Under the pieces are notes generated by a model that saw only the letters and a list, made by a program, of their open reading frames with translations, had not been told where the DNA came from and did not search any database. From Cumulibacter manganitolerans (lineage in GTDB: Bacteria; Actinomycetota; Actinomycetes; Mycobacteriales; Antricoccaceae), in contig NZ_WBKP01000002.1 of NCBI RefSeq assembly GCF_009602465.1, positions 1-64,000 on the forward strand: a DNA stretch of 64,000 bases, written 5' to 3'. Made by a program: the position numbers and the translations under genes. Below are positions 15,568 through 25,335 of the stretch, one piece after another; the stretch's first letter is position 1, and each line of letters begins with the position of its first letter.

Positions 15568-16383
15568 TCATCGGGGTATCGGCTCGCCGTCCAGGTCGAA
15601 GTACCGCCATGGCTGATCGACCCCGGCCCTGCGCGGTAGCACCTCGAGCCGCGTGGCGCCGCCGCGGTTCTGGATCTGCACCCGGACCTCGTCGCGGTCT
15701 CCGAGCCGCTGCTGCCGGCTGACCTGCTGGACCACCGCGGCGACGACGCGCGGCCGGACGGCATCGAGGTTCACGCCGTCCGCCGCCGCCACCCCGGGGG
15801 AGAGCTTCGTCTGCACGGTCTGCTTGCTGCCGTCCGCCAGCACCGAGATGATCTCCCCGCCGGTGCTGCCCGCCGGCCCGCCCGCGAGCGGGACGATGAC
15901 CGACGACTCGTAGTGGTTCGACAGATACAGCCCCAGGACGGTGCGATCGGCGGCGTACGACGCCAGGCGGTCGAGCAGGCCGTCGACCGCGTGGGTCGCG
16001 TAGAACCGCGACGGGGAGTTGTCGGGGTGCCCGGCGATGCTGCGCCATTGGCCCGGATGCAGCACGAGGGTCGCCAGCAGCGTGAGCGCCAGTCCCGCTC
16101 CCGCGCCGCCGAACCCCGCACGCCGGGACAGCCGGGTATCCGCGAGCAGCCACAAGCCGCCGCCGACGGCGAGCGCGACCGCGGACGCGATCCCCCATCC
16201 CGTCGTCGGCGCCGGAGCCCGGTCGGGCGGGACGGCGCGCACGATCGCGAGCGTGGCGAAGGCGGCCCCGCCGGCCGCTACGCCGAGCAGCACGGCGCCC
16301 AGCAGGCGGCGATCGCGCAGGACGGCGCGAGCCGCCCGCTGCGCTACGGGCGCCGGTCGCCAGGCCCGGGCCGGGGTGCTCAT
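15568..16383 (-). CDS. Uncharacterised membrane protein
   Basis: About 271 residues from ATG 16383; ATG 16392 would add three residues, and neither start has a strong ribosome site. The basic N-terminus is followed by three likely transmembrane helices within residues 30-110 (around LLGAVLLGVAAGGAAF, GIASAVALAVGGGLWLLA and LALTLLATLVL). A hydrophilic extracytoplasmic domain follows, including GGEIISVLADGSKQTVQTKL and ending DLDGEPIPR. I recognise no family. It is a single gene between the TPP enzyme and a CsbD-like gene on the opposite strand. Real coding is supported by strong third-position GC and a sensible membrane topology. Confidence 0.75.
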   Translation of the reverse strand: MSTPARAWRPAPVAQRAARAVLRDRRLLGAVLLGVAAGGAAFATLAIVRAVPPDRAPAPTTGWGIASAVALAVGGGLWLLADTRLSRRAGFGGAGAGLALTLLATLVLHPGQWRSIAGHPDNSPSRFYATHAVDGLLDRLASYAADRTVLGLYLSNHYESSVIVPLAGGPAGSTGGEIISVLADGSKQTVQTKLSPGVAAADGVNLDAVRPRVVAAVVQQVSRQQRLGDRDEVRVQIQNRGGATRLEVLPRRAGVDQPWRYFDLDGEPIPR

Positions 16384-16463
16384 GAGATGCATCCGATCGT
16401 CGGTGACAGTGGCAGGATAGTGGCCAGGATGCCGTCGGCGTCCCGGCGCGAAGGGTGAGGGCG

Positions 16464-16877
16464 ATGGGGTTCTTCGGAGAAGCGAAGCACAAGGTCGAAG
16501 AGGTCGTCGGTCGGATCGAGGAGACCCTCGGCGGCGCGTTCGGCAACTCGGCCATGCAGGCCAGCGGCCACGCGCACGCCGAGCACGGCGAGGCGCTGGT
16601 CGAGGAGGACGAGGCGCGCGAGAAGCAGCACTCCGACGCCCCGGAGCACCAGGCGGCGACCGGACCCGGCACCACGGCCCCCGCGACCGGACCCGGCACC
16701 GCGGCGGCGCAGGAGGACGACGCCGCGCGCCAGCATCGTGAGCAGGAGCAGCGGATGGACGACGTCGACCGCCGGATCGACGAGGCGAAGCGGGCCCAGG
16801 ACGCCGTCGCAGACTCCGGCGAGCAGCTGCGGCACGCCGGATCGACCGGCGCCGCTCCGACCGAGCCCGGCGCGTAG
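16464..16877 (+). CDS. CsbD-like hydrophilic protein
   Basis: A 137-residue, very hydrophilic and Ala/Glu/His-rich protein. The N-terminus GFFGEAKHKVEEVVGRIEET resembles the CsbD family, which builds short helices around conserved Lys and Gly and is often induced by general stress. The middle is low-complexity with two imperfect ATGPGT repeats; the C-terminal third (EDDAARQHREQEQRMDDVD onward) is predicted coiled coil. GGTGAGG precedes ATG 16464. No enzymatic residues are evident. It stands alone, convergent with the next gene across a hairpin repeat. Stress protection is suggested only by the family resemblance. Confidence 0.7.
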   Translation: MGFFGEAKHKVEEVVGRIEETLGGAFGNSAMQASGHAHAEHGEALVEEDEAREKQHSDAPEHQAATGPGTTAPATGPGTAAAQEDDAARQHREQEQRMDDVDRRIDEAKRAQDAVADSGEQLRHAGSTGAAPTEPGA

Positions 16878-16895
16878 CCGGACACCCGCCGACGG

Positions 16896-16954
16896 AACGG
16901 GCTTCGCCGGTCGAAGCGGGGAAAGTTTCCCGCTTCGCCCTCCGAACCCCGCTT
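16896..16954. repeat. Palindromic intergenic repeat, family B copy 1, likely bidirectional terminator
   Basis: Contains CGAAGCGGG (16912-16920) and its complement (16929-16937) with an AAA/TTT inner stem, between convergent genes. Reverse-complemented, its 59 bases match 34240-34298 at 45 positions, so it belongs to a dispersed family. Confidence 0.65.
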
Positions 16955-16986
16955 TGCCGGTGACCGCCACCGGCGGCGCGCGCGGG

Positions 16987-18042
16987 TCACTGCCGCGGGA
17001 GCAGCGTCCCGTCCGGGCTGATGGTGGCGGCCGGGGTGCCGTACGACGCGCGGGGATCCCCTGGTGACGCCGGTTCTGCGGCCGGCTGCGTGAAGTAGTC
17101 GACGACCGGCTGCGTGACGGCGGTCTCGGGGCCCTGCGGCGCGCCGGCCGTGCCCACGCGGGCGCTGCTGCGGCAGACGCCGGTCACGGCCGCGCTGCCC
17201 AGCGCCGCGGCCGCCGCGGGCGGCGGTGGCAGGTACGGCGTCAGGTCGCGTTCGCCGGCGGGAAGCTGCCCGGCTATCGGGCCGGCCGTCGCCTGCAGCA
17301 CCGGTGTGCCGACGTACTCCCAGACCTGCCCGCCGGAGGAGGCGACCCCGGAACCGGTGCCGGTCACCGACATCGTGCCGCGGTCGATCCACGCGCACAC
17401 CGACTGGACGCTCGCGAGGGACGCGACGGCGAGGATCCGTTGCAGGGCGGCCGCACGCAGGGCCGGATCGGTGACGTCGGTGCGGGTCGGCCCGACCTCC
17501 ACGCCGTCGATGCCGTACGCGACCGTCACCGACGCCCGCGTCACCTCGATCAGCGGGCTCAGGCGGTTGTGGCTGTCGACGGTCACCTCGACCCGCCCCG
17601 CGCCGGCGGTCGCAGCGCGCTGAGCGATGACCGACTTCACGGCGTCGGTGACCTCGAAGCCGCCGATGCACGGTTCGTCGGTCAGCTTGGCGCGCTCGAC
17701 CGAACGGCCCTGGACGACGAAGTGGAGGAGCTGGTGCTCGCCCGCGCAGATGCCGAACCCGACCGAGCCGTCGTTGGCCAGCCGCAGGTAGTGCAGCGGC
17801 CGCCCGCTCTGATGCCCGATCGGCGCGGTCGACAGCGCGTCGATCTGCGGTGCGGTGAAGTAGTCGGCGGCCGGCGTCAGCCTGCCATCGGTGCCGCCGT
17901 GCGAGCGCAGCGCGTTGCCGGTGACCGCGATCGCCAGCAGGACGGCGCACACGCCTGCGACCAACCCGATCGTCCGGCCCCGGCGCCGCGCCGGTTCCTC
18001 GGCGGGGTCGACCGCGACGATGTCGTCGGCGCGCGCTCCCAT
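16987..18042 (-). CDS. Uncharacterised membrane-anchored protein
   Basis: 351 residues from ATG 18042. A short acidic-then-basic cytoplasmic head (ARADDIVAVDPAEEPARRRG) leads into one transmembrane helix at about residues 24-43 (IGLVAGVCAVLLAIAVTGNAL). The large outer domain has several Cys that could pair (FGICAGE, DEPCIGG, QSVCAWI, TGVCRSS), a Pro/Ala run YLPPPPAAAAA and a disordered tail. No family is recognised. It is followed upstream on the same strand by another single-pass protein of similar design (18096-19199), with a 53-bp gap, so the two probably form an operon and may work together at the cell surface. Confidence 0.72.
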   Translation of the reverse strand: MGARADDIVAVDPAEEPARRRGRTIGLVAGVCAVLLAIAVTGNALRSHGGTDGRLTPAADYFTAPQIDALSTAPIGHQSGRPLHYLRLANDGSVGFGICAGEHQLLHFVVQGRSVERAKLTDEPCIGGFEVTDAVKSVIAQRAATAGAGRVEVTVDSHNRLSPLIEVTRASVTVAYGIDGVEVGPTRTDVTDPALRAAALQRILAVASLASVQSVCAWIDRGTMSVTGTGSGVASSGGQVWEYVGTPVLQATAGPIAGQLPAGERDLTPYLPPPPAAAAALGSAAVTGVCRSSARVGTAGAPQGPETAVTQPVVDYFTQPAAEPASPGDPRASYGTPAATISPDGTLLPRQ

Positions 18043-18095
18043 GATCGTGAATGTAGACCCGGTGAAACCACCCGTCACGGGTGTCGGCGGCTCCG

Positions 18096-19199
18096 TCAGC
18101 TCTGGCGCAGCACGGCCCCGGCGGAGTCGGTGACGACCGCATGCAGGTCGTAGCCGGTGAGACCGGAATACGTGACCTCGTAGCCAGCCGAGCCGGCGAC
18201 CGCGGCGCAGATCGAGGAGATGGGGAAGTTGTGCTGCTGCTGAGCGGTGACCTGCGGAAGCAGGTCGATGGCGGCTGCGACGTCCAGCGTCTGCACCGCG
18301 ACCGGCGCCGGACCGGCGGTCGGCCAGCTGGAGCCCTCCCACACCGCGTAGTCGGAGTGCCACTCGGTGGACGTCGCCGGATCGTCGGCGCGCTGTCCGA
18401 TGACGACGTACTCGCCGGCGAGGGTGTCGATGCAGATCGAGCTCGCGGTCGCGAGCTCGCCCGCGGTGACCACGGCCGCGATCGCGTCGCCCGCCTCGGC
18501 GGCGTCGAACGCCGAGGGCGGCGACATGGGGCCCGGGGCGGGCCAGGAGCCGCCGCCGTCGACCGGTGTCCCGTCGAGCTCGAACAGCATCGGCCCATCG
18601 CCGTCGACGGACACGCCGATCAGCGGCTCCTCGGGGCCGCCGGGAGCCCAGTAGTCGACGTAGCCGACCATGACGTCGATGTACCACCCCGAGCCCGCGC
18701 CGGCCTGCTGCACCGCGTCGGCGACCGCCGCGGCGTCGATCTGCTCGAGCGTGATCAGGCCCGGGCAGTAGTCGGCCATCGGCTCGACGAGGTCGACCTC
18801 GAGGTCGTAGAGCTCGAGCTCGAGCGACTCCTCGTCGGCCGAGCAGCCCGTGACGTAGCCGAGGCCGTCGGAGTCGTAGTCGAAGGTCTCGATCGACGCG
18901 CCGGCGGGCAGCCGGCCGGCGACGCCGTCGAGGACCTTCTGGAGGTCCGCCGCGCTCAGCGTCGCTCCCGTGGCTGCCGGCGCCGGCGCGAACACGCTCC
19001 AGTCGCTGCCCGGACCGAACGGGCGGGTGACGGCGAGGACGATGGCGGTGACCAGCGCGAGGACCATCGCGCCCAGGCCGGCGACCCACCAGCGATACTC
19101 GCGCAGCCAGCCTCGCTGCGCCGGACGCCGCGACGCATCCGGCGGGGACGGGGGCGCGGCAGGCCCCGGGTAGCCGTTCAGCGGATCGGGATGGGCCAC
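18096..19199 (-). CDS. Uncharacterised membrane-anchored protein, acidic outer domain
   Basis: 367 residues. The N-terminal 30 residues are Pro-rich and cytoplasmic ([17 protein letters not shown]), then comes a single membrane helix ([19 protein letters not shown], about residues 39-57). The extracytoplasmic part is strongly acidic with many Asp, Glu and Tyr ([33 protein letters not shown]), a look seen in calcium-binding or surface-exposed domains, and few Cys. I recognise no family. It is divergent from purL across 123 bp and probably heads a two-gene transcript with 16987-18042. Confidence 0.72.
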   Translation of the reverse strand: MAHPDPLNGYPGPAAPPSPPDASRRPAQRGWLREYRWWVAGLGAMVLALVTAIVLAVTRPFGPGSDWSVFAPAPAATGATLSAADLQKVLDGVAGRLPAGASIETFDYDSDGLGYVTGCSADEESLELELYDLEVDLVEPMADYCPGLITLEQIDAAAVADAVQQAGAGSGWYIDVMVGYVDYWAPGGPEEPLIGVSVDGDGPMLFELDGTPVDGGGSWPAPGPMSPPSAFDAAEAGDAIAAVVTAGELATASSICIDTLAGEYVVIGQRADDPATSTEWHSDYAVWEGSSWPTAGPAPVAVQTLDVAAAIDLLPQVTAQQQHNFPISSICAAVAGSAGYEVTYSGLTGYDLHAVVTDSAGAVLRQS

Positions 19200-19322
19200 G
19201 GTGCGCTCCGGATCGGGTCGACCTGCGGGCGTCCCATGGTCGAGATGAGGTGTACGCCGCTGATGCTAGCGCCACCGGCTCGATACTCTGGAGGCCTCAC
19301 CCCGCGCATCGGAGCTCACTGC

Positions 19323-22300
19323 ATGGACCCCTCCCACCCGTACGTGCTGACCGTCGTCCCGTCCGGAGAGGCGCTGTCGCCGTTTCGGCTGCGGGGGCTC
19401 GCCGAGCGGCTGCGCGCCGTGGTGCCCGACGTCGGAGAGGTGCGCGCCCGGCACGTGCACCTCGTCGCCAGCGAGCGGGAGCTCGATGCCGCGACGGCCG
19501 AGAAGGTCACCCGCCTGCTGACCTACGGCGAGCCGTTCGATCCCGCCGGAGCGCGCGGCACCTCCTTCGTCGTCGCGCCGCGGCTCGGCTCGATCTCGCC
19601 GTGGGCGTCGAAGGCCACCGACATCGCGCACAACTGCGGCCTCGACGTGCACCGCATCGAGCGGGTCGTGGAGGTGTTCGTGGACGCCGACCTCGGCGTC
19701 GCGCAGTACGCCGCCTGCGCGGCCCTGCTGCACGACCGGATGACCGAGATCGTGCTGTCCTCGGTCGACGACGCCAAGGAGCTGTTCGCCGAGCGGCAGG
19801 CGGCGCCGATGGAGCGCGTCGACGTCCTCGAAGGCGGCCGGACGGCGCTCGAGCAGGCGGACCGCGCGTACGGCCTGGCGCTGTCCGACGACGAGATCGA
19901 CTACCTCGTGGACGCGTTCACCGGGCTGCGGCGCAACCCCACCGACGTCGAGCTGATGATGTTCGCGCAGGCGAACTCCGAGCACTGCCGGCACAAGATC
20001 TTCAACGCCGACTTCGTCATCGACGGCGACGCCCAGCCGCGCTCCCTGTTCGGCATGATCCGGCACACCGAGCAGCAGCATCCCGAGTCCACGATCGTCG
20101 CCTACAAGGACAACGCGTCGGTGATGACCGGCGGCCGCCGCACCCGCTTCATCCCGGAGCGTCCGGACGCCGCCAGCCGGTACGTCGAGCGCACCGGCGA
20201 CGTGCACGTGCTGATGAAGGTCGAGACGCACAACCACCCGACCGCGATCTCCCCGTTCCCGGGCGCCGCCACCGGCGCCGGCGGCGAGATCCGCGACGAG
20301 GGCGCGACCGGCCGCGGGTCGCAGCCGAAGGCCGGCCTCACCGGTTTCGCGGTGTCCAACCTGCACCTGCCGGGTACCGACGAGCCGTGGGAGCGCGCGC
20401 CGTACGGCGCTCCCGAGCACATCGCCTCGCCGCTCGACATCATGCTCGAGGGGCCGATCGGGGCCGCGGCGTTCAACAACGAGTTCGGCCGCCCCGGCCT
20501 GGGCGGCTTCTTCCGCGTCTACGAGCAGACCGTGGACGGCGTACGCCGCGGCTTCCACAAGCCGATCATGAGCGCCGGCGGCCTGGGCACGATCAGCGCC
20601 GAGCAGACCGAGAAGATCCGGTTCCCGGCCGGGACCCTGCTGGTGCAGATCGGCGGCCCCGGGATGCGCATCGGGATGGGCGGCGGCGCGGCGTCCTCGA
20701 TGGCGTCGGGCGCCAACGCCGCGGAGCTCGACTTCGACTCGGTGCAGCGCGGCAACCCCGAGATCGAGCGTCGGGCGCAGGAGGTCATCAACCACTGCTG
20801 GGCGCTGGGCGAGCGCAACCCGATCCTGGCCATCCACGATGTCGGGGCGGGCGGGCTGTCCAACGCCTTCCCCGAGCTGGTGGACGACGCGGGCCTCGGT
20901 GCCCGTTTCGACTTGGGCGCCGTGCCCGTCGAGGAGTCGGGCCTCGCGCCCAAGGAGATCTGGTGCAACGAGTCGCAGGAGCGCTACGTCCTGGCGATCG
21001 CGCCGGAGTCGCTGGAGCTGCTGCGGGCGCTCGCCGGCCGCGAGCGCTGCCCGGTCGCCGTCGTGGGCCGCGCCACCGATGACGGGCAGCTGGTCGTGGC
21101 GGACGACGCCGACGAAGCTGCGTCCGGCGACTGCCCGATCGACATGCCGATGGAGGTGCTGCTGGGCAAGCCGCCGCGGATGACCCGCGACGTGCAGCGG
21201 GTCGCCCGCGCGGGCGACGACCTGGACCTCGCCGGGCTCGACGACGCGCAGCTCCGGGACCTCGCGTTCGCCGTGCTGCGGCACCCCACGGTGGCCAGCA
21301 AGCGGTTCCTGGTGACCATCGCCGACCGCACCGTGGGCGGCCTGACGCACCGCGACCAGATGGTCGGCCCCTGGCAGGTGCCGGTCGCCGACGTCGCCGT
21401 GACCCTCGCCGACCACGTCGGCTTCGCCGGCGAGGCCATGGCCACGGGGGAGCGGATGCCGCTCGCGGCGGTGGACGCGCCCGCGTCCGGGCGGATGGCC
21501 GTCGGCGAGGCGATCACCAACCTGCTCGCCGCGCCGTTCACGCTCACCGGCACCAAGCTCTCCTGCAACTGGATGGCCGCGTGCGGGGAGGACGGCGAGG
21601 ACGCCGCGCTCTACGACACGGTGCACGCCGTCGCGATGGAGCTCTGCCCGGCGCTCGGGATCGGCGTACCGGTCGGCAAGGACTCGCTGTCGATGCGCAC
21701 CCGGTGGGACGCCGACGGACAGCCCAAGCAGGTCACCTCGCCGGTCTCGCTGGTGGTCACCGCCTTCTCCTCGCTGCCCGACGTGCGCGGCACGCTGACG
21801 CCGCAGCTCGCCGGCGGCGGCTCGAGCCTGCTGCTGATCGACCTCGGCGCCGGCCGCGACCGGCTCGGCGGGTCGATCGCCGCCCAGGTCGACGGCCGGT
21901 TCGGCCGCGCGGTGCCCGACCTCGACGACCCGGCCCGGCTGGTCGCGCTCGTCGCGGCGATCAACGAGCTGCGCGAGAAGGACCTCGTCACGGCGTACCA
22001 CGACCGCTCGGACGGCGGCGTCTGGGCGACGCTCTGCGAGATGGCGTTCGCCTCGGGAGCCGGCCTGGACGTCGACGTGCCCACGGTCGCCGCGCTGTTC
22101 GCAGAGGAGCTCGGCGCGGTCATCGAGGTGCCGCGGGTCGCCGAGGCGCGCGCCGTGCTCGCCGCCCACGGTCTCGACGACCTCACCTCCGAGGTCGCCC
22201 GCCCGGCCGCCGACGCTCGCGTGCGGGTCCGCGTCGCGGGCCGCCCGGCGATCGACGCACCGCTGGGCGAGCTGCACCGCGCCTGGGACGAGGTATCGTG

Positions 22301-23204
22301 GCGGATCTCCCGGCTGCGCGACAACCCCGCCGCCGCGGACTCCGAGCACGAGGCCGCCGGGGCGCCGCAGCCGCTGCTCGAGCTGCTCACCACGTTCGAT
22401 CCCGCCGACGACGTCGCGGCGCCGTACCTCGATCTCGGTGCCCGGCCGAAGGTGGCGATCCTGCGCGAGCAGGGCGTCAACTCGCACGTGGAGACGGCGT
22501 TCGCCTTCGACCGCGCCGGATTCGACGCGTACGACGTGCACATGACCGACCTGCAGTCCGGCCGGTTCGACCTCGCGGACGCCGTCGGCCTCGTGGCCTG
22601 CGGCGGGTTCTCGTACGGCGACACGCTGGGCGCGGGTGAGGGATGGGCGCGGTCGGTGCTGTTCAACGACCGGCTCACCGAGGCGTTCGGCACGTTCTTC
22701 GCCCGGACCGACACCTTCGGGCTCGGCATCTGCAACGGCTGCCAGATGTTCGCCGCCCTCGCCGAGCTGATCCCGGGTGCCGAGGCGTGGCCGCGGTTCA
22801 CCCGCAACGTCTCCGAGCAGTACGAGGCGCGGCTCTCCCTCGTGGAGGTGCTCGACTCGCCGTCGCTGTTCTTCTCCGGGATGGCCGGCAGCCGGATCCC
22901 GATCGCCGTCGCGCACGGCGAGGGCCTGGCCGACTTCCGCCATCAGGGCAGCGTCGCGGACGTCGTCCGCGCCGCGCGCTTCGTGCACCCGGGAGGGGCG
23001 GTGGCGACGAGCTACCCGGCCAACCCGAACGGCTCGCCCGAGGGGCTCACCGCGGTGACCACGCCGGACGGGCGGTTCACCGCGATGATGCCGCACCCCG
23101 AGCGGGTGCAGCGCAACATCCAGCTGTCGTGGACGACCGGCGCCCCGGCCCAGGAGAGTCCCTGGCTGCGAATGTTCCGCAACGCCCGGGCCAACCTGGG
23201 GTAG
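19323..23204 (+). CDS. purL: Phosphoribosylformylglycinamidine synthase, large single-chain form
   Basis: A 1293-residue FGAR amidotransferase (purine pathway step 4: FGAR + Gln + ATP to FGAM). It contains everything in one chain: a PurS-like N-terminal domain, the linker and two AIRS-like synthetase halves ([45 protein letters not shown] written here in part), and a class I glutaminase from about residue 1043. Cys1137 in GICNGCQM and His1258-x-Glu1260 in MMPHPERV are the glutaminase active site. This is the proteobacterial/eukaryotic architecture; many actinomycetes use three subunits (PurS, PurQ and small PurL). GGAG lies 8 bp before ATG 19323, and TACTCT at 19283-19288 is a possible -10 box. 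It leads directly into an SCP2-like gene and purF. Confidence 0.96.
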   Translation: MDPSHPYVLTVVPSGEALSPFRLRGLAERLRAVVPDVGEVRARHVHLVASERELDAATAEKVTRLLTYGEPFDPAGARGTSFVVAPRLGSISPWASKATDIAHNCGLDVHRIERVVEVFVDADLGVAQYAACAALLHDRMTEIVLSSVDDAKELFAERQAAPMERVDVLEGGRTALEQADRAYGLALSDDEIDYLVDAFTGLRRNPTDVELMMFAQANSEHCRHKIFNADFVIDGDAQPRSLFGMIRHTEQQHPESTIVAYKDNASVMTGGRRTRFIPERPDAASRYVERTGDVHVLMKVETHNHPTAISPFPGAATGAGGEIRDEGATGRGSQPKAGLTGFAVSNLHLPGTDEPWERAPYGAPEHIASPLDIMLEGPIGAAAFNNEFGRPGLGGFFRVYEQTVDGVRRGFHKPIMSAGGLGTISAEQTEKIRFPAGTLLVQIGGPGMRIGMGGGAASSMASGANAAELDFDSVQRGNPEIERRAQEVINHCWALGERNPILAIHDVGAGGLSNAFPELVDDAGLGARFDLGAVPVEESGLAPKEIWCNESQERYVLAIAPESLELLRALAGRERCPVAVVGRATDDGQLVVADDADEAASGDCPIDMPMEVLLGKPPRMTRDVQRVARAGDDLDLAGLDDAQLRDLAFAVLRHPTVASKRFLVTIADRTVGGLTHRDQMVGPWQVPVADVAVTLADHVGFAGEAMATGERMPLAAVDAPASGRMAVGEAITNLLAAPFTLTGTKLSCNWMAACGEDGEDAALYDTVHAVAMELCPALGIGVPVGKDSLSMRTRWDADGQPKQVTSPVSLVVTAFSSLPDVRGTLTPQLAGGGSSLLLIDLGAGRDRLGGSIAAQVDGRFGRAVPDLDDPARLVALVAAINELREKDLVTAYHDRSDGGVWATLCEMAFASGAGLDVDVPTVAALFAEELGAVIEVPRVAEARAVLAAHGLDDLTSEVARPAADARVRVRVAGRPAIDAPLGELHRAWDEVSWRISRLRDNPAAADSEHEAAGAPQPLLELLTTFDPADDVAAPYLDLGARPKVAILREQGVNSHVETAFAFDRAGFDAYDVHMTDLQSGRFDLADAVGLVACGGFSYGDTLGAGEGWARSVLFNDRLTEAFGTFFARTDTFGLGICNGCQMFAALAELIPGAEAWPRFTRNVSEQYEARLSLVEVLDSPSLFFSGMAGSRIPIAVAHGEGLADFRHQGSVADVVRAARFVHPGGAVATSYPANPNGSPEGLTAVTTPDGRFTAMMPHPERVQRNIQLSWTTGAPAQESPWLRMFRNARANLG

Positions 23205-23208
23205 GCGG

Positions 23209-23583
23209 GTGGCCAAGACCGACCCCGCCCGCACGCGGGCGGCGATGGACGCCGTCACCGGCTGGCTCGACGACGAGGCCGCGACGCCGCCGCGGGCGGA
23301 GCTGGCCGCCGCCGTGCGGCTGTCGGCCCGGTATCTGGCGCTGCTGCACCCCGGTGGCGCGGTCGAGCTGCGCGTCCCGCCGTTCGTGGCCGTGCAGTGC
23401 CTGGAAGGACTCGACCACCGGCGCGGCACGCCGCCGAACGTGGTCGAGACCGACCCGCGGACCTGGCTGCTGCTGGCTACCGGCCGGCTGGCCTGGACGG
23501 ACGCGCTCGCGGCCGGCCGGGTCGTCGCCAGCGGCGCGCGCGCGGATCTGTCGGCTGTGCTGCCGGTGCTGCCCACCCGCTGA
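23209..23583 (+). CDS. SCP2-like small protein of the pur cluster
   Basis: A 124-residue protein with GTG start 4 bp after the purL stop, so translation is probably coupled. It resembles the sterol-carrier-family small proteins found next to purF in mycobacteria and relatives: an N-terminal helical part ([33 protein letters not shown] shown in part), then [42 protein letters not shown] in part, ending in a lipid-binding-like alpha/beta segment. Its role in purine synthesis, if any, is not established. Conserved position beside purL and purF supports it being genuine. Confidence 0.82.
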   Translation: MAKTDPARTRAAMDAVTGWLDDEAATPPRAELAAAVRLSARYLALLHPGGAVELRVPPFVAVQCLEGLDHRRGTPPNVVETDPRTWLLLATGRLAWTDALAAGRVVASGARADLSAVLPVLPTR

Positions 23584-23638
23584 GCGGGCGTGGCGGATCG
23601 GACACTGCGCGCGGGTGTCGGGGGGCGTGGATCGCACC

Positions 23639-23644
23639 TAGAAT
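23639..23644 (+). promoter_or_regulatory. Probable -10 box of purF
   Basis: TAGAAT followed by CGACGGG lies 57 bp before the chosen purF start, downstream of the GTG at 23590 that a longer frame would use. It implies that purF has its own transcript starting near 23651 and that translation begins at TTG 23701. Confidence 0.5.
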
Positions 23645-23700
23645 CGACGGGTACGGCGCACACCACCGGCAGCAGCCGGCCCAAGCCTGGGAGTCCCACA

Positions 23701-25221
23701 TTGCAGCCAGCCCGTGAGCCTCGCGAGATCCGTGACGAGCCCCGCGAGGAGTGCGGCGTCTTCGGCGCGTGGGCACCCGGCGAGGACGTCTCCAAGCTCG
23801 CCTACTACGGCCTCTACGCCCTGCAGCACCGCGGCCAGGAGGCCGCCGGCATCGCCGTGAGCGACGGCTCGCAGATCGTCGTCTACAAGGACGTCGGCCT
23901 GGTCAGCCAGGTATTCGACGAGGCGACCCTGTCCAGCCTGCGGGGCCACATCGCCGTCGGGCACTGCCGCTACTCGACGACCGGCGGCTCGAGCTGGGAG
24001 AACTCCCAGCCGACGTTCCGCACGACGTCCACCGGCACGTCGATCGCGCTGGGGCACAACGGCAACCTGGTCAACACCGCCGAGCTGGCCCGCCGCGCGG
24101 AGGAGCACGGCGTGCCCGGGATGAGCGGGACGTCGACCGACTCCGACCTCGTCACGGCGCTACTGGCCAGCCGCCCGGACCTCAGCGTCGAGGCGGCGGC
24201 CATGGAGCTGCTCCCCACGCTGCGCGGCGCGTTCTCCCTGGTGTTCTGCGACGAGCACACGCTGTACGCCGCCCGCGACGCGCACGGCGTCCGGCCGATG
24301 GTGCTCGGGCGCCTGGAGCGCGGCTGGGTGGTCGCGTCCGAGACCGCGGCGCTGGACATCGTCGGCGCGTCGTTCGTCCGGGAGATCGAGCCCGGCGAGC
24401 TGATCGCGATCGACGAGGACGGCCTGCGCTCCGAGCGGTGGGCGACGCCCACGCCGAAGGGCTGCGTGTTCGAGTACGTCTACCTCGCCCGCCCGGACAC
24501 CACGATCGCCGGCCGCGGCGTGCACGCCGCCCGCGTGGAGATCGGCCGCCGGCTGGCCCGCGAGCACCCCGTCGAGGCCGACCTCGTGATCCCCACTCCG
24601 GAGTCCGGCACGCCGGCGGCGATCGGCTACGCCGAGGAGTCCGGCATCCCCTACGGGCAGGGCCTGGTCAAGAACGCCTACGTCGGGCGCACCTTCATCC
24701 AGCCCTCGCAGACCATCCGTCAGCTCGGCATCCGGCTCAAGCTCAACCCGCTGCGGGACGTCATCCGCGGCAAGCGGCTGGTCGTCGTCGACGACTCGAT
24801 CGTGCGCGGCAACACCCAGCGTGCGCTGGTGCGCATGCTGCGCGAGGCCGGCGCGGTCGAGGTGCACGTGCGCATCTCGTCACCCCCGGTGAAGTGGCCG
24901 TGCTTCTACGGCATCGACTTCGCCAGCCGCGCGGAGCTCATCGCCAACGGTCTGGACAACGACGGCATCCGCACCACGCTGGGCGCCGACTCGCTCGGGT
25001 ACGTGTCCCTCGACCAGCTGGTCAAGGCGACCGAGCAGCCCGCGTCGCGGCTGTGCACCGCATGCTTCTCCGGCGAGTACCCCATCGAGCTGCCGTCGGC
25101 GGACCTGATCGGCAAGCACGTCCTCGAGGGCGTGCAGCGGCGGGTGGACGCCGACCCGGCCGACGGCCTGGAGTCGTTGGAGGCCTCAAGCGGGGCCGAG
25201 GACGCCGTCCGCCGCCCCTAG
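23701..25221 (+). CDS. purF: Amidophosphoribosyltransferase
   Basis: About 506 residues from TTG 23701; the start fits a 17-residue propeptide before the nucleophilic Cys18 in REECGVFGAW, and GGGAG precedes it. The enzyme commits PRPP to purine synthesis (PRPP + Gln to phosphoribosylamine). The Ntn glutaminase domain covers residues 18 to about 250 (LQHRGQEAAGI, HCRYSTTG, GHNGNL). The PRTase domain has LVVVDDSIVRGNT. Cys positions in PKGCVFEYV, WPCFYGIDF and RLCTACFSGEYP match the Fe-S cluster of the Bacillus-type enzyme, so an oxygen-sensitive 4Fe-4S form is expected. purM is downstream on the same strand, beyond an inserted aminotransferase. Confidence 0.96.
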   Translation: MQPAREPREIRDEPREECGVFGAWAPGEDVSKLAYYGLYALQHRGQEAAGIAVSDGSQIVVYKDVGLVSQVFDEATLSSLRGHIAVGHCRYSTTGGSSWENSQPTFRTTSTGTSIALGHNGNLVNTAELARRAEEHGVPGMSGTSTDSDLVTALLASRPDLSVEAAAMELLPTLRGAFSLVFCDEHTLYAARDAHGVRPMVLGRLERGWVVASETAALDIVGASFVREIEPGELIAIDEDGLRSERWATPTPKGCVFEYVYLARPDTTIAGRGVHAARVEIGRRLAREHPVEADLVIPTPESGTPAAIGYAEESGIPYGQGLVKNAYVGRTFIQPSQTIRQLGIRLKLNPLRDVIRGKRLVVVDDSIVRGNTQRALVRMLREAGAVEVHVRISSPPVKWPCFYGIDFASRAELIANGLDNDGIRTTLGADSLGYVSLDQLVKATEQPASRLCTACFSGEYPIELPSADLIGKHVLEGVQRRVDADPADGLESLEASSGAEDAVRRP

Positions 25222-25246
25222 CCGCTCGCCGCCTCCCGGCTGCCTC

Positions 25247-25307
25247 GTTCTGCGGGGCAGCCGGCGACGATAACCGCCGCCTAGCGTGCCCCGCTGCCCC
25301 GCAGAAC
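25247..25307. terminator. Bidirectional terminator between purF and the aminotransferase gene
   Basis: A perfect 15-bp inverted repeat, GTTCTGCGGGGCAGC (25247-25261) with its complement at 25293-25307, lies between the convergent purF and aminotransferase genes. The 31-bp loop is longer than in a classic terminator. Confidence 0.6.
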
Positions 25308-25335
25308 CGGGCGTCGCGACCGAGCGCGCGGGGGA

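Noticed and set aside
16987-19275. A single 762-residue protein on the minus strand
   Set aside because: The upstream half is the shadow of the 18096-19199 gene; ATG 18042 starts a clean membrane protein.
23590-23700. GTG at 23590 as purF start
   Set aside because: It would give a 54-residue propeptide and lies before the TAGAAT promoter. TTG 23701 gives a normal 17-residue propeptide before the catalytic Cys.
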